Of a stretch of 64,000 nucleotides of DNA, positions 27,681 to 36,606 are shown piece by piece. Numbering within the stretch: position 1 is the stretch's first letter; each line of letters begins with the position of its first letter. A program made the position numbers and the translations under genes. Below the pieces are notes generated by a model. The model was not told where the DNA came from. It saw only the letters and a program-made list of their open reading frames with translations, and did not search any database. The stretch covers positions 310,001 through 374,000 of the forward strand of contig NZ_AP022605.1 in the NCBI RefSeq assembly GCF_010728155.1. Direction: 5' to 3'. This stretch comes from Mycolicibacterium doricum. GTDB taxonomy: Bacteria > Actinomycetota > Actinomycetes > Mycobacteriales > Mycobacteriaceae.

Positions 27681-28539
27681 AGCAGGGGTCCTCGCTACCC
27701 TTGGGGATCGCTGCGTTCTGTGTCGAGAACAGCGCCGTGATACCGGTCTCGGTCACCTCGATGCTCTGCGCCTTGATGTCCATCGGATAGTTCTCCGTCA
27801 GCCCGGCGGTGAATGCGTTCAGCGCAGGCTGCACGGCCTCGCGCGGCAGCGTGAACCCGAGCCCGGTCAGCTCCTGGACCTGTAGCGTGATGCCGCCGTT
27901 GGACACCTCGGGTTTGGCCGTGATGTGGCCGAGCGCGCCCTCGAGCTCGATGGTGCCGCCCGACGGGTTGGTGCTCACCCCGGTCAGGAAGCTGCCGAAC
28001 AGCGGGATCGCGTCCTGCACCGTCTGGGTGATGCCCTCCGAGGACCAGGTGATGTTCGCGGCCAGCGAGCCGATGCTGCCACTGGAGTTCGCGGAGTCCT
28101 GCAGACGGACATCCTCGATGTCGATGCCGACCTTCATACCTTGGGCGTTGCGGATCTGGTTACCCGCCGTCTCGATGTTGATGTTTGTGTAGTGGCCGGT
28201 CATGTGCTGCAGCAGGAACGGCGGCATCGCGCCGAACGATGCCGTGGCCTGATCTTCGACGATGCAGGACACCACCCGCGAGACCACGTCGTCGGCGCGG
28301 TTGCGCGCGTACAGTTCGCCACCGAGCAGACCGGCCGCCATGAGCGCCACCACGACGACGACGGCTAGCACGATCGACAGCGGATCGCTGAACATGTCCT
28401 TGACCTTGGCCGGCACCGAGCCGCGTTCCTTCGGCGGTTCTGCGCCGGCACCGGGTGCCGACGGCGGCGCACCCTGCGGGAACGGCGGGGAAGTAGGGAC
28501 TGGCTGCTGGTCGGCCGGACGGGCCCAGGGATCAGTCAC
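27667..28539 (-). CDS. DUF2993 membrane-anchored protein (Rv0479c-like)
   Basis: This 290-residue protein has a proline-rich cytoplasmic N-terminus (about 45 residues), one membrane segment (LSIVLAVVVVVALMAAGLLGG) and an extracytoplasmic DUF2993 domain. DUF2993 includes LmeA, a mycobacterial periplasmic lipid-binding/mannosylation factor, so a lipid-related envelope function is plausible. It starts with GTG at 28539, overlapping the stop of the nitrilase-family gene upstream by 4 bp. Its stop is inside a 15-bp tandem array. Confidence 0.85.
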   Translation of the reverse strand: MTDPWARPADQQPVPTSPPFPQGAPPSAPGAGAEPPKERGSVPAKVKDMFSDPLSIVLAVVVVVALMAAGLLGGELYARNRADDVVSRVVSCIVEDQATASFGAMPPFLLQHMTGHYTNINIETAGNQIRNAQGMKVGIDIEDVRLQDSANSSGSIGSLAANITWSSEGITQTVQDAIPLFGSFLTGVSTNPSGGTIELEGALGHITAKPEVSNGGITLQVQELTGLGFTLPREAVQPALNAFTAGLTENYPMDIKAQSIEVTETGITALFSTQNAAIPKGSEDPCFNGV

Positions 28540-29351
28540 GCCCGCGATTCTGCCGTACCGGGTGAGTGGGCTTCCGCGCGGTTGCTCAGCACCGCGATGG
28601 TCTCGCGCACCGTGCGTGCGGCGTCGAGGTCGAGGTCGGCGACCAGTAGCTCGGGCTCGGCGCCTGCGCTGACCACCACGTCACCGGTCGCCGATGCGAC
28701 CAGGCTGCCGCCGATCCCGGTCGGTCCGGAGGCGGCCACCTCGTCATCCGGGTAGGCCTGGTCGACGGCGGCCAGGTATCCGGTGGCGTCCAGCGCGCGG
28801 GCACGCGCCAGCAGTGTCCACTGGTCGAGCTTCCCCGGGCCGGCACCCCATGAGGCGTGCACGGTGATCAGCTCGGCACCGCGACGCGCCAGCTCGACGT
28901 AGAGCTCAGGGAAGCGGATGTCGTAACACGTCGTGAGGCCCACCACGACACCGCCGACGGTGATCGTGACCGGCTCCGAACCCGCTGCGACAGTGCGGGA
29001 TTCGCGGAAACCAAACGCGTCGTAGAGGTGGATCTTGTGGTAGTGGCTGTCCACTCCGCCGCCGGTTGCGAGCAGCGTGTTGAGGACCCGACCATCGCCG
29101 CTGGGGGTGAACATCCCGGTGACGACGGTGACGCCGGCCCGGTCGGCGATCGACCTCACCGCCGTCGGCCACGGTCCGTCGAGCGGTTCGGCGACCGGTG
29201 CCAGCGGGACGCCGAACCGGCACATCGTCGCCTCCGGGAACAGCACGAGTTCGGCACCGGCGTCGACAGCCCGACCGGTGAAGTGCTCCACCACCTCGAG
29301 ATTCGCCGCAGGGTGTGTGCCCGCGGCGATCTGTGCGCACGCGATCCGCAT
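28536..29351 (-). CDS. Carbon-nitrogen hydrolase (nitrilase superfamily; Rv0480c-like)
   Basis: This 271-residue enzyme carries the Glu-Lys-Cys triad of the nitrilase superfamily: Glu in FPEA, Lys in HYHKIHLYD and Cys in TTCYDIRFPE. It hydrolyses a small amide. Homologues in the Nit/omega-amidase group act as metabolite-repair enzymes; the substrate here is not shown by sequence. It is translationally coupled to the DUF2993 gene. A 30-bp tandem array lies just upstream of its ATG. Confidence 0.9.
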   Translation of the reverse strand: MRIACAQIAAGTHPAANLEVVEHFTGRAVDAGAELVLFPEATMCRFGVPLAPVAEPLDGPWPTAVRSIADRAGVTVVTGMFTPSGDGRVLNTLLATGGGVDSHYHKIHLYDAFGFRESRTVAAGSEPVTITVGGVVVGLTTCYDIRFPELYVELARRGAELITVHASWGAGPGKLDQWTLLARARALDATGYLAAVDQAYPDDEVAASGPTGIGGSLVASATGDVVVSAGAEPELLVADLDLDAARTVRETIAVLSNRAEAHSPGTAESRA

Positions 29352-29370
29352 GAACTCAGCCTACGGGCGC

Positions 29371-29460
29371 GACCCGGCCCTATGGCGCGCCCGCCGGCGC
29401 GACCCGGCCCTATGGCGCGCCCGCCGGCGCGACCCGGCCCTATGGCGCGCCCGCCGGCGC
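29371..29460. repeat. Three perfect 30-bp repeats carrying the methyltransferase stop codon
   Basis: Three identical 30-bp units at 29371, 29401 and 29431. On the minus strand each is ten codons and repeats the methyltransferase C-terminus (VAPAGAP) plus its TAG stop, all in the gene's own frame. The array fills the gap to the next gene and ends about 20 bp before that ATG. Confidence 0.95.
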
Positions 29461-30243
29461 GACCGTCGCCCACGGCACGGTGAGCACCCCGTCGCGCATC
29501 CGGCGTCGCGGCGGCTCGACCGCAAACCCTTCGCCGGCGAGCAGATCGAGCATCGCGCGCCAGCGGATCCGCGGGCCGAACACGCCGTGGCCCGCCGCGC
29601 CGGCCCATGCCCGGTCGGCGGCGGCGAGCAGCCCGTGGATGCGCTGACCGGCCACGTTGTGGTGGATCAGCACCTTGGGCAGGCGTTCGGCGAGATCGGA
29701 CGGACGCGCGATGGCGAATGGATCGCAGGCCAGCGTGAAGCTGACCGGGCCGACGGCGTCGAGCAGCACCCAGGCGCAGCGGCGCCCGAGCTCGTCGCAG
29801 GTGCCGTCGACGATCAGCCCGCCCGGCGCCAGCCGGCTCTGCATGACTCCCCACGCCCCGGCGACGGCGTCGACCGGGTACTGGCGCAGCACGTTGAACG
29901 CGCGCACCAGCACCGGCCGCAGCCCGGCCAGTTCGAAGCCACCCAGCGCGAACTCCACGTCCGTCGCCGCAGCGGCGCGGGCGGCAGCGACCCGCCCGGG
30001 GTGGATCTCCAGGCCGACCACCCGCGCGTCGGGGCGCACCGACCGCAGCCGCGACGCGAATTCCAGGGTGGTGACCGGCAGCGCGCCGTAGCCGAGGTCG
30101 ACGACGAGCGGTTCGGCGGCCGACAGCAACGCGGTGCGGACCCGCGCAGAGTGCACCAGCCAGCGATCGCTGCGGCGTAGCCGGTTGTGGCCGGTGGTGC
30201 CCCGGGTCGGAACGCCGATCGGGGTGGTCGGACGGTGCGTCAT
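29440..30243 (-). CDS. Class I SAM-dependent methyltransferase-like protein
   Basis: This 267-residue protein has a Rossmann-type glycine motif (VVDLGYGALPVTTLE) and an acidic residue after strand 2 (VVGLEIHPGR), as in class I methyltransferases. The third-strand and catalytic regions are less typical, and the target is unknown. It precedes the nitrilase-family gene on the same strand. Its stop TAG lies in the first unit of a 30-bp array that reiterates its last codons. Confidence 0.78.
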   Translation of the reverse strand: MTHRPTTPIGVPTRGTTGHNRLRRSDRWLVHSARVRTALLSAAEPLVVDLGYGALPVTTLEFASRLRSVRPDARVVGLEIHPGRVAAARAAAATDVEFALGGFELAGLRPVLVRAFNVLRQYPVDAVAGAWGVMQSRLAPGGLIVDGTCDELGRRCAWVLLDAVGPVSFTLACDPFAIARPSDLAERLPKVLIHHNVAGQRIHGLLAAADRAWAGAAGHGVFGPRIRWRAMLDLLAGEGFAVEPPRRRMRDGVLTVPWATVAPAGAP

Positions 30244-30248
30244 CGGTG

Positions 30249-30770
30249 TCAGCGTCGGTCGGAGACCCGTCCGGCGGTGAAGCGTCGCTCACCGTCGAAG
30301 AGGATTCGCATGTTGGTCAGGATGAGGTCTTCGAGGGTGCCGCCAACCAGCGGGATGGAGACCTTGCAGCTGCTGTACACGAGTAATCGGCTGCCGGTCG
30401 GGGTGTCGGCCAGTTGGTAGCGGCCGTCGAGCCGGCCCGGCGCGTGCGGCATCACTGCGGTGAAGGTGCCCTCGGCGCGCGCGGACGCGTCGTCGAACGG
30501 ATCGAAGTGCTGTTCGCGGGTGATCACCACGTCGACCGGCATCACCTTGCGGGCAATCGGCGGCAGGTCGTCGCGCGGCATCACCTGGCGCAGCGCGATG
30601 TCGGTGCCACGGGCGTCAGAGCGGAACAGCGTCAGCTCGGTACGCGGGTTGAGCGCGCGGTACACCTCGGTCAGTGCGCACCAATAGTCCTCGGAGGTCA
30701 ACTGCTGGTGGATGTGCGCGGCGGGCGCGTCGAAGACGACGGTGTCCTCCATCCGCCGTCCCATGGCCAC
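30249..30770 (-). CDS. DUF2505 family protein, copy 1
   Basis: A 173-residue DUF2505 protein of the START/Bet v1-like fold type, a fold that usually binds hydrophobic ligands. It ends 5 bp before the methyltransferase start. ATGs at 30770, 30764 and 30752 are all possible; the third gives the shortest lead-in to the conserved part. It is paralogous to the next gene: both share the C-terminal pattern VPLVGG.(L/I)E..I.... Confidence 0.82.
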   Translation of the reverse strand: MAMGRRMEDTVVFDAPAAHIHQQLTSEDYWCALTEVYRALNPRTELTLFRSDARGTDIALRQVMPRDDLPPIARKVMPVDVVITREQHFDPFDDASARAEGTFTAVMPHAPGRLDGRYQLADTPTGSRLLVYSSCKVSIPLVGGTLEDLILTNMRILFDGERRFTAGRVSDRR

Positions 30771-30787
30771 TTACGGTACGCGTCGGG

Positions 30788-31297
30788 TCAGACGTTCTCG
30801 GTGATCCACACCGTGGTGAAGCGCTGTTCGGCGATGATCAGATCGACCAGGCCGTTGCCGATGAAGTTTTCGATTTTCCCGCCGACGAGCGGCACGCGCA
30901 CCTCCACGGTGACTTTCAGCTCCAGCCGGGACCCGCCCGTGCCGCTGGGCGACAACACCGCCGTCCCGGTCAGCGAGACCGGGGCTCCGGGAATGGAGCC
31001 GGTGACGCTCGCAGTGGCGCGTCCGTCCTGCACCCCGGTCCACCTCTCCTCACGCTGGATGGACAAGTCGCCACGGTGGAACTGCGCCACCACGCCGGGC
31101 AACCGGTCGGCGCGCAGGACCTGGGTGGTGGTGACGTCGACGCTGCCGTCGTCGCCGACGGACAGCCCGTCGAGCGTCGCGTGGTCGGCGCCGGAGTCCG
31201 CCAGCCGCGCCAGCCAGTACCGTTCGTCGCGCAGCGCGCGGTGGACCTCTTCGACGGTCCCCTGGTAGTCGGCGGCCAAGTCGAATGAGCGCGGCAT
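30788..31297 (-). CDS. DUF2505 family protein, copy 2 (Rv0481c-like)
   Basis: A 169-residue DUF2505 protein, 17 bp upstream of its paralogue. The beta-rich sequence (SVTGSIPGAPVSLTGTAVLS) and C-terminal helix with VPLVGGKIENFI fit a helix-grip ligand-binding fold. It is divergent from murB with only 26 bp between start codons. Role unknown. Confidence 0.82.
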   Translation of the reverse strand: MPRSFDLAADYQGTVEEVHRALRDERYWLARLADSGADHATLDGLSVGDDGSVDVTTTQVLRADRLPGVVAQFHRGDLSIQREERWTGVQDGRATASVTGSIPGAPVSLTGTAVLSPSGTGGSRLELKVTVEVRVPLVGGKIENFIGNGLVDLIIAEQRFTTVWITENV

Positions 31298-31323
31298 AGC
31301 TGGCCAGGCTACCGTTACCGCCC

Positions 31324-32376
31324 GTGGCCGGTCAGGAACTCGCGGGCGCAGACATCCAAGCCGACGTCGCGCTGGCCCCGCTGACCACGCTGCGGATCGG
31401 GCCCGTCGCGCGTCGGCTGATCACCGCGAGCAGCACCGAACAGCTCCTCGCCGCACTGCGCGCCCCCGTAAGCCGTGATGCGCTGATCCTCGCCGGGGGC
31501 TCGAACGTGGTGCTGGCCGACGACATGGACGACCTCACCGTGGTCCGCGTGGCCAACAGCGAGATCACCGTGACCGACGGCATCGTGCGCGCGGAGGCGG
31601 GAGCGAACTGGGACGACGTGGTGGTCACCGCGCTGGCGCACGGCCTCGGCGGTCTGGAGTGCCTGTCGGGTATCCCCGGTTCGGCAGGGGCGACACCGGT
31701 CCAGAACGTGGGCGCCTACGGGTCCGAGGTCGCCGACACCATCAGTCGGGTCCGGCTGTTCGACCGCCGCACCGGCCGCGACGACTGGGTGACGTCGGAG
31801 GCCATGGCGTTCGGATACCGCACCAGCGTGCTGAAGCACTCCCGCCACGCCGTCGTGCTCGAGGTGGAGTTCGCACTCGACGTCGAGGGACGCAGCGTGC
31901 CGCTGCGCTACGGCGAACTGGCCCGGGCGCTCCACGTGGAGCCGGGCGGCCACGCCGATCCGGTTGCGGTGCGCGAAACGGTGCTGGCGCTGCGCCGCGG
32001 TAAGGGCATGGTGCTCGACGAACCCGACCGCGACACCTGGAGCGTCGGATCCTTCTTCACCAACCCGGTGGTCACGACGGCGGACTACGAACGCCTCGCC
32101 GCGGCGGTGGACGGCCCGGTGCCCAGCTACCCCGCGGCGGACGGGCTGAAGCTCGCCGCCGGCTGGCTGGTGGAGCATGCGGGCTTCGGGAAGGGCTACC
32201 CCGGTGACGGCGCCCCGGCCCGGCTCTCGACCAAACATGCGCTCGCTGTGACCAATCGGGGGCATGCCACCACCGAAGACGTCATCGCGCTGGCCAGGAC
32301 GGTGCGAGAAGGTGTGCGCAACACCTTCGGGATCGAACTCACACCCGAACCTACGCTGGTCGGCTGCGCTGTCTAA
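31324..32376 (+). CDS. murB: UDP-N-acetylenolpyruvoylglucosamine reductase
   Basis: This 350-residue FAD enzyme reduces UDP-GlcNAc-enolpyruvate to UDP-MurNAc with NADPH in peptidoglycan synthesis. The FAD-binding part includes [10 protein letters not shown] and [18 protein letters not shown]. The catalytic Ser is in SVGSFFTNP and the Glu in PEPTLVG near the C-terminus. The GTG start at 31324 lies in a very short divergent promoter. The stop TAA (32374-32376) is inside the left terminal inverted repeat of the following mobile element, although the encoded C-terminus looks native. Confidence 0.95.
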   Translation: MAGQELAGADIQADVALAPLTTLRIGPVARRLITASSTEQLLAALRAPVSRDALILAGGSNVVLADDMDDLTVVRVANSEITVTDGIVRAEAGANWDDVVVTALAHGLGGLECLSGIPGSAGATPVQNVGAYGSEVADTISRVRLFDRRTGRDDWVTSEAMAFGYRTSVLKHSRHAVVLEVEFALDVEGRSVPLRYGELARALHVEPGGHADPVAVRETVLALRRGKGMVLDEPDRDTWSVGSFFTNPVVTTADYERLAAAVDGPVPSYPAADGLKLAAGWLVEHAGFGKGYPGDGAPARLSTKHALAVTNRGHATTEDVIALARTVREGVRNTFGIELTPEPTLVGCAV

Positions 32377-32391
32377 AGCGTGTCGAACAAC
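32373..32391. repeat. Left terminal inverted repeat (overlaps murB stop)
   Basis: CTAAAGCGTGTCGAACAAC, identical to the complement of 33417-33435. Bases 32374-32376 are the murB stop codon. Confidence 0.95.
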
Positions 32392-32399
32392 GGTGGTGT

Positions 32400-33410
32400 G
32401 TGTTCGGCGCCGCCCTTCTCGGGCGTCGGTGGACACGGGGGTGTTGGCCAGAGCCGGCTCGTCGGCGGGCATTGGGTGCCCGGCCTGCTGCTTGGGGGTC
32501 CGGGGATCGATGAAGGTCGTCGTGATGGGCGTGGCCCCAGCGGGCCAGATTGCCAGCCGCGTTGGTGTCGCTGCCCGATCGGCCAGCGTCATCGCGCTGT
32601 CGACGACGCCGCATTCGGGACATAGGCGGGTCGAAGGATACCAGCGGTCGGCCTCGAGGAGCTGCCCGTCGCGCCACGCCTGCTTGTAGCGCAGCATCCG
32701 GGCGAATTGCGACCAGCCGGCATCGGAGATGGCGCGGGCCATTGCGGTGATTGGCCAGCATGCCAGCCACGTTGAGGTTCTCGATGACGATCCGGTCGTG
32801 GGTCTTGACCAGCTCGCCCGATACCTGGTGCAGGAAATGGCGGCGCACATTGGCGACACGATGGTGTCTTGCGTGACAACGACTTGGCTAACCGGCGCTG
32901 CTGCTTGATGCCGGTGGCCAGCGCCTTGGGCGCGTCATCAGTGCGGGCAGCCTCGGCGCCGTCTGCGGTGGCGGCCACCACAAACGCCGATAGCCCCGGT
33001 CCACACCGACCCAGCCGCCGGCATCGTCGGGTCGGGCCGGGTGCAGGCGGGCGGGGTGCAGGCGGGCGGGGTGCAGGTCGGCGGGGCCTGTTGTGGTCCG
33101 GCTATCCGGATCGCGGCGGGTTTGCCGTTGGGGTGTTTGTTGCGCAGCCGAAACGACGCAACAGCCCCGGTCTTCTTGAACCGGGGAAATCCGACTCGCT
33201 TGCCTTTGCGCTTGCCCGATCGCGCGTCCGACCACGCTTGGAGACCTTCGCCGAGGTCGACGGCGGCTTCTTCAAACACACCGTCGCGGCCTCGACCGCC
33301 ACTACGAAACCACGCTCAGAAACCACGATCACCGCCCACGAAGGCTTCCTCTACCTCAACCAATTCCTCCACCCCAACCAAACCGCCCTACAACTCCGCA
33401 GACTCAACCG
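32400..33410 (-). pseudogene. tnpB: tnpB (IS605 OrfB) pseudogene
   Basis: Fragments of a TnpB RNA-guided nuclease can be followed on the minus strand but change frame several times. The N-terminal part has an in-frame stop. The next section (VFEEAAVDLGEGLQAW...KRVGFPRFKK) is readable. The RuvC-I motif (VGVDRG), RuvC-II (IVIENLNVAGM), the first zinc-ribbon pair (CPECGVV) and RuvC-III (DTNAAGN) are all recognisable but lie in different frames. The second Cys pair of the zinc ribbon appears deleted. A 15-bp repeat has expanded inside it. The protein cannot be functional. Confidence 0.85.
33041..33085. repeat. Three 15-bp tandem repeats inside the tnpB remnant
   Basis: Unit GTGCAGGCGGGCGGG three times, the last with one change. 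It reads as a repeated PPACT peptide on the minus strand and lies between the N-terminal region and RuvC-I, so it arose after or during decay. Confidence 0.9.
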
Positions 33411-33416
33411 CAACCA

Positions 33417-33435
33417 GTTGTTCGACACGCTTTAG
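33417..33435. repeat. Right terminal inverted repeat
   Basis: GTTGTTCGACACGCTTTAG, the exact complement of 32373-32391. An imperfect hairpin (GCTTTAG / CTTAAGC) follows immediately at 33429-33447. Confidence 0.93.
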
Positions 33436-33497
33436 CGAAGCTTAAGCGGCGCAGCCGTGAATCTTGAGTCAAGTACGTGGTTGGAGTCGCGAAGAGT

Positions 33498-35120
33498 TCA
33501 GGCGGCGAGCTGAGCCTGCTGGGTGAGTTCGTCGAAAGCGGTTTGGTATGCACGAGTTGCGTTGCGCAACTTGGACGTTCGTGGTGGACTGGGGTCGGTG
33601 ACCTGGGCGAGCCCGGTGCGTAGCAGGTGGTCGTGGGCGTGGGTGAATAGCAGCGCGTGCTGCAGGCCGGTGTCAGTCACGGTGTAGCGGCGGGTGCGGG
33701 GGACGCGTTCGATGAGTCCGTGGGCGCGTAGGCGCCGCAGGTCGTAGGTCATCTGGCCGGCGGTGATGTCCTCGGCGGTCTTGCCGAGCAGGGGCGCGAT
33801 CAAGGTGCGCAGGTCACGGTTGGTGAACCCGTGGACCAGGAGCCGGTGGACGAGCAAGGCCTGCAGCAGGGCGTGCACCCTGGCGTCGCCGAAGCGCAGT
33901 CCGGGGATTCGGGTGTTCTGACAGGTGACGACGGGGGCGGTGAGATCGGTGAACGCCTGGGCGCCCCGGATCGGGTCGTGGCTGATGGTTTGGACGCCGA
34001 GCAGGCGCCGGTTGGCGGAAAAGCCGATCTGCCGCAGTTCGGGCAGGCTGGTCAGCCGTTTGGTGACCCGGAAATCGTGGGGGTCGTTGATCGTGGTCTC
34101 GGTGCGCAGCGCCCTCCCTTGTTTGTAGTACTGCTTGACCTTGGTGTTCTTGTAGTCCACGTGCAGCGACGGGGTTACCCCGTTGGTGATCACCCGGGTG
34201 CGGAACCGTCCCGGGGTCTTGGCGCGGCCCTTGGCGATGACGCGGCGGTCGAAGATCAGCCCGACGTGGTCGGGGCGGCCGATGTCGAGGTTGTCGTGCA
34301 GAACCTGCTCAAAGAAGATCCGCCCCGACACCGGGCGGTCGAGCATCTGGGTCAGCGAGAACTCGGCCTGCAGGATGGACAGCTCGTAGCGGTAGCCGGC
34401 CGCCTCGTCCTCGCTGGTGAACGGGTTGGGCAGGATCGTCAGCCATTTGCGCAGCAGCGCGTCGATCCGCTCGGGTCCGAGGCTGTCGCAGATCGCCTGC
34501 AGCCGGTCTACGTCATCGACGGCGGCGAACCCGTTATCCAGGGCCTCGAATCCGATCCCGGCCTTGGCGGCCTGGCGTTTGGCCCACTCGTTGCCGTTGA
34601 TGCACAGCTTGGCGGTGTAGGGGAAGTACGTGCCGAACTTGATGAAGAACGGGCCGAAATCCTCATCGACGCAATAGAAATAGAAGTAGTTGATGAACGC
34701 TGTGGAGCGCACCAGCCAGGCATAGGGTTCCCCGGTGGCGGGGTTGTAGCGGCGCTGGGTGCGCCACACCAGCGCCTTCTCCTGCGCCCGGCCCACGAAC
34801 AACACCCCCTCGGTGCCGGCGAACGCGGCCAGGAACTGCTGGGCGACGTCGTCTTTGCGTTCCTTGCCGAAGGACACCAACTCCAGCCCGCGCGCGGCGA
34901 TGAAGCCGTGGATGTCGGCGACGAACGCCTTGGTCATCGGATCCATCAATGCCGTCGACGCGTAGTGGTGGCCGCGGTGGCCGACGAAGAAGCCCTGCAC
35001 CCCGGCGCCATAGGCCAACCGCGGCACCCGCACGTTGAGATACATGCGGTCGATCGACTCCACCTCGAAGATCGTGTGATCGGACAAGACATCGCCGGCA
35101 CAGCGCGCTACGGTCATCAT
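33498..35120 (-). CDS. Uncharacterised 540-residue accessory protein with C-terminal winged-helix-like region
   Basis: An intact gene that I cannot assign to a named family, although I recall similar unannotated proteins scattered across actinobacteria. The N-terminal half has an aromatic stretch (FINYFYFYCVDEDFGPFFIKF) broken by charged residues, then LCINGNEWAKRQAAKAGIGF. The middle carries RVITNGVTPSLHVDYKNTKVKQYYK and GRALRTETTIND, rich in basic and aromatic residues as in nucleic-acid-binding proteins. The C-terminal 130 residues look like a winged helix (ITAGQMTYDLRRLRAHGLIERV..TRRYTVTD). The ATG at 35120 with GGAG upstream is preferred to a GTG/ATG further out. It lies between the tnpB remnant and the L,D-transpeptidase gene. 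Confidence 0.8.
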   Translation of the reverse strand: MMTVARCAGDVLSDHTIFEVESIDRMYLNVRVPRLAYGAGVQGFFVGHRGHHYASTALMDPMTKAFVADIHGFIAARGLELVSFGKERKDDVAQQFLAAFAGTEGVLFVGRAQEKALVWRTQRRYNPATGEPYAWLVRSTAFINYFYFYCVDEDFGPFFIKFGTYFPYTAKLCINGNEWAKRQAAKAGIGFEALDNGFAAVDDVDRLQAICDSLGPERIDALLRKWLTILPNPFTSEDEAAGYRYELSILQAEFSLTQMLDRPVSGRIFFEQVLHDNLDIGRPDHVGLIFDRRVIAKGRAKTPGRFRTRVITNGVTPSLHVDYKNTKVKQYYKQGRALRTETTINDPHDFRVTKRLTSLPELRQIGFSANRRLLGVQTISHDPIRGAQAFTDLTAPVVTCQNTRIPGLRFGDARVHALLQALLVHRLLVHGFTNRDLRTLIAPLLGKTAEDITAGQMTYDLRRLRAHGLIERVPRTRRYTVTDTGLQHALLFTHAHDHLLRTGLAQVTDPSPPRTSKLRNATRAYQTAFDELTQQAQLAA

Positions 35121-35298
35121 TGGGCTCCGGTTCGGACGGGCGGCCAGCAGGCCTACCAACCGCGCTATGCGGTTCATACACCCGATCGACACGTTTCGAC
35201 CAGGGTCTTCATCCCGTCCGGACCGAAGCCCCCAGCGACACCAGCAGCAGCATGCCCGTCGGGATGGGGCGAAGCCCGGCTAGGTATGTTGGGTACAC

Positions 35299-36588
35299 GT
35301 GACCGACGCCGACAAGCTGCCGCCCGTGAATCGGCGGCGCGCCCTGACCGCTCTGGCGGTCGGACTCGTCGCGCCCGGTGCGCTGGCCGCGTGTAGCCGG
35401 TCGATCAGCAACCCCGGCGAGCCGGCGCAGGCGCCGGCGTCGGCGTCCGTGGCGTTCGAACCGGCCACCTCCGCCACCGACGTCTCGCCCACTGATCCCG
35501 TGCGGGTGGAGGTCAGCGGCGGCTGGTTCCAGCGGGTGGCGCTGAAGAACGCCGAGGGCAAGGTCGTCGCCGGTGCGCTGAACCAGGACCGCAACGTCTT
35601 CACCGTGAGTGAGCCACTCGGCTACGGCGTGACCTACAGTTGGTCCGGCTCGGCGGTCGGGGAGGACGGTAGGGCCGTTCCCGTCAAGGGTGAGTTCACC
35701 ACGCTCGACCCGGCCATCCAGGTCAACGGCCGCTTCCAGCTGGCCGACGGGCAGACCGTCGGTGTCGCGGCCCCCGTCATCCTGCAGTTCGACGCCTCGA
35801 TCGGCGAGGAGGACCGGGCGACGGTCGAGAAGGCGCTGTCGGTGGCCACCAACCCGCCCACCGAGGGCAGCTGGGCGTGGCTGCCCGACGAGGCCGCCGG
35901 ATCACGACTGCACTGGCGCAGCAGGGAGTACTTCGAGCCCGGGACCACCGTGCGGGTGGACGCCAGGTTCTACGGGGTGAAGTTCGGTGCCGACGCCTAC
36001 GGCGCAGCCGACTCCTCGCTCGACTTCACCATCGGCCGCAGGCAGGTGGTCAAGGCCGAGGCGTCGTCGCACCGCCTTCGAGTGGAGGACGCTTCCGGCG
36101 CGACGATGATGGACATCCCGTGCAGCTACGGGGAGGGCGACCTGGATCGCAACGTCACGCGCAGTGGCATTCACGTCGTCACCGAGAAGTACGAGGACTT
36201 CTACATGAGCAACCCGGCCGCCGGTTACTACAACCTGCGCGAGCGGTGGTCGGTGCGAATCTCCAACAACGGCGAGTTCATCCACGCCAACCCGGCGAGC
36301 CTCGGCGCGCAGGGCAGCAGCAACGTCACCAACGGCTGCATCAACCTGTCGCTCGAGGATGCCGAGCAGTACTTCCACAGCGCAATGTACGGCGACCCGG
36401 TGGAGGTTACCGGCACGCGCATCCAGTTGTCCTACGCCGACGGCGACATCTGGGACTGGGCCATGCCGTGGGAGGAGTGGAAGTCGATGTCGGCGCTGTC
36501 GGAGCAGAACAGGCCGCAGCTGCCGAGCACCGTTCCGGCCACCCCGTCGGGCGCGCCGCAGCCGGTGAACGGCCGCCCCGGGGGCTAG
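35299..36588 (+). CDS. L,D-transpeptidase lipoprotein (LdtMt5/LprQ-like)
   Basis: This 429-residue envelope protein makes 3-3 crosslinks in peptidoglycan. The N-terminus has twin arginines and a lipobox (LAAC, Cys32). Immunoglobulin-like domains occupy roughly residues 50-250. The YkuD catalytic domain follows, with the His of IHANPASLG and the nucleophile in VTNGCINLS (Cys347). In the usual motif the residue before Gly-Cys is His; here it is Asn, as I remember for the LdtMt5 subgroup. A proline-rich tail ends the protein. It corresponds to Rv0483. Confidence 0.92.
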   Translation: MTDADKLPPVNRRRALTALAVGLVAPGALAACSRSISNPGEPAQAPASASVAFEPATSATDVSPTDPVRVEVSGGWFQRVALKNAEGKVVAGALNQDRNVFTVSEPLGYGVTYSWSGSAVGEDGRAVPVKGEFTTLDPAIQVNGRFQLADGQTVGVAAPVILQFDASIGEEDRATVEKALSVATNPPTEGSWAWLPDEAAGSRLHWRSREYFEPGTTVRVDARFYGVKFGADAYGAADSSLDFTIGRRQVVKAEASSHRLRVEDASGATMMDIPCSYGEGDLDRNVTRSGIHVVTEKYEDFYMSNPAAGYYNLRERWSVRISNNGEFIHANPASLGAQGSSNVTNGCINLSLEDAEQYFHSAMYGDPVEVTGTRIQLSYADGDIWDWAMPWEEWKSMSALSEQNRPQLPSTVPATPSGAPQPVNGRPGG

Positions 36589-36606
36589 TTACGCCACACC
36601 GCTTCT

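Larger units (their letters stand above)
32373..33435. mobile_element. Decayed TnpB-bearing element with 19-bp terminal inverted repeats
   Basis: Perfect 19-bp inverted repeats (CTAAAGCGTGTCGAACAAC and complement) bound a 1063-bp segment whose only content is a broken tnpB on the minus strand. No TnpA gene is present. The flanks do not show an obvious target duplication. IS200/IS605 and IS607 elements normally lack terminal inverted repeats, so this is either an unusual element or a tnpB segment with both ends derived from the same sequence. Confidence 0.75.

Noticed and set aside
33831..35396. 521-codon plus-strand frame opposite the orphan protein
   Set aside because: The minus-strand frame has coding-type composition, a ribosome binding site and a winged-helix-like end; the plus frame is Gly/Val/Asp-rich shadow sequence.
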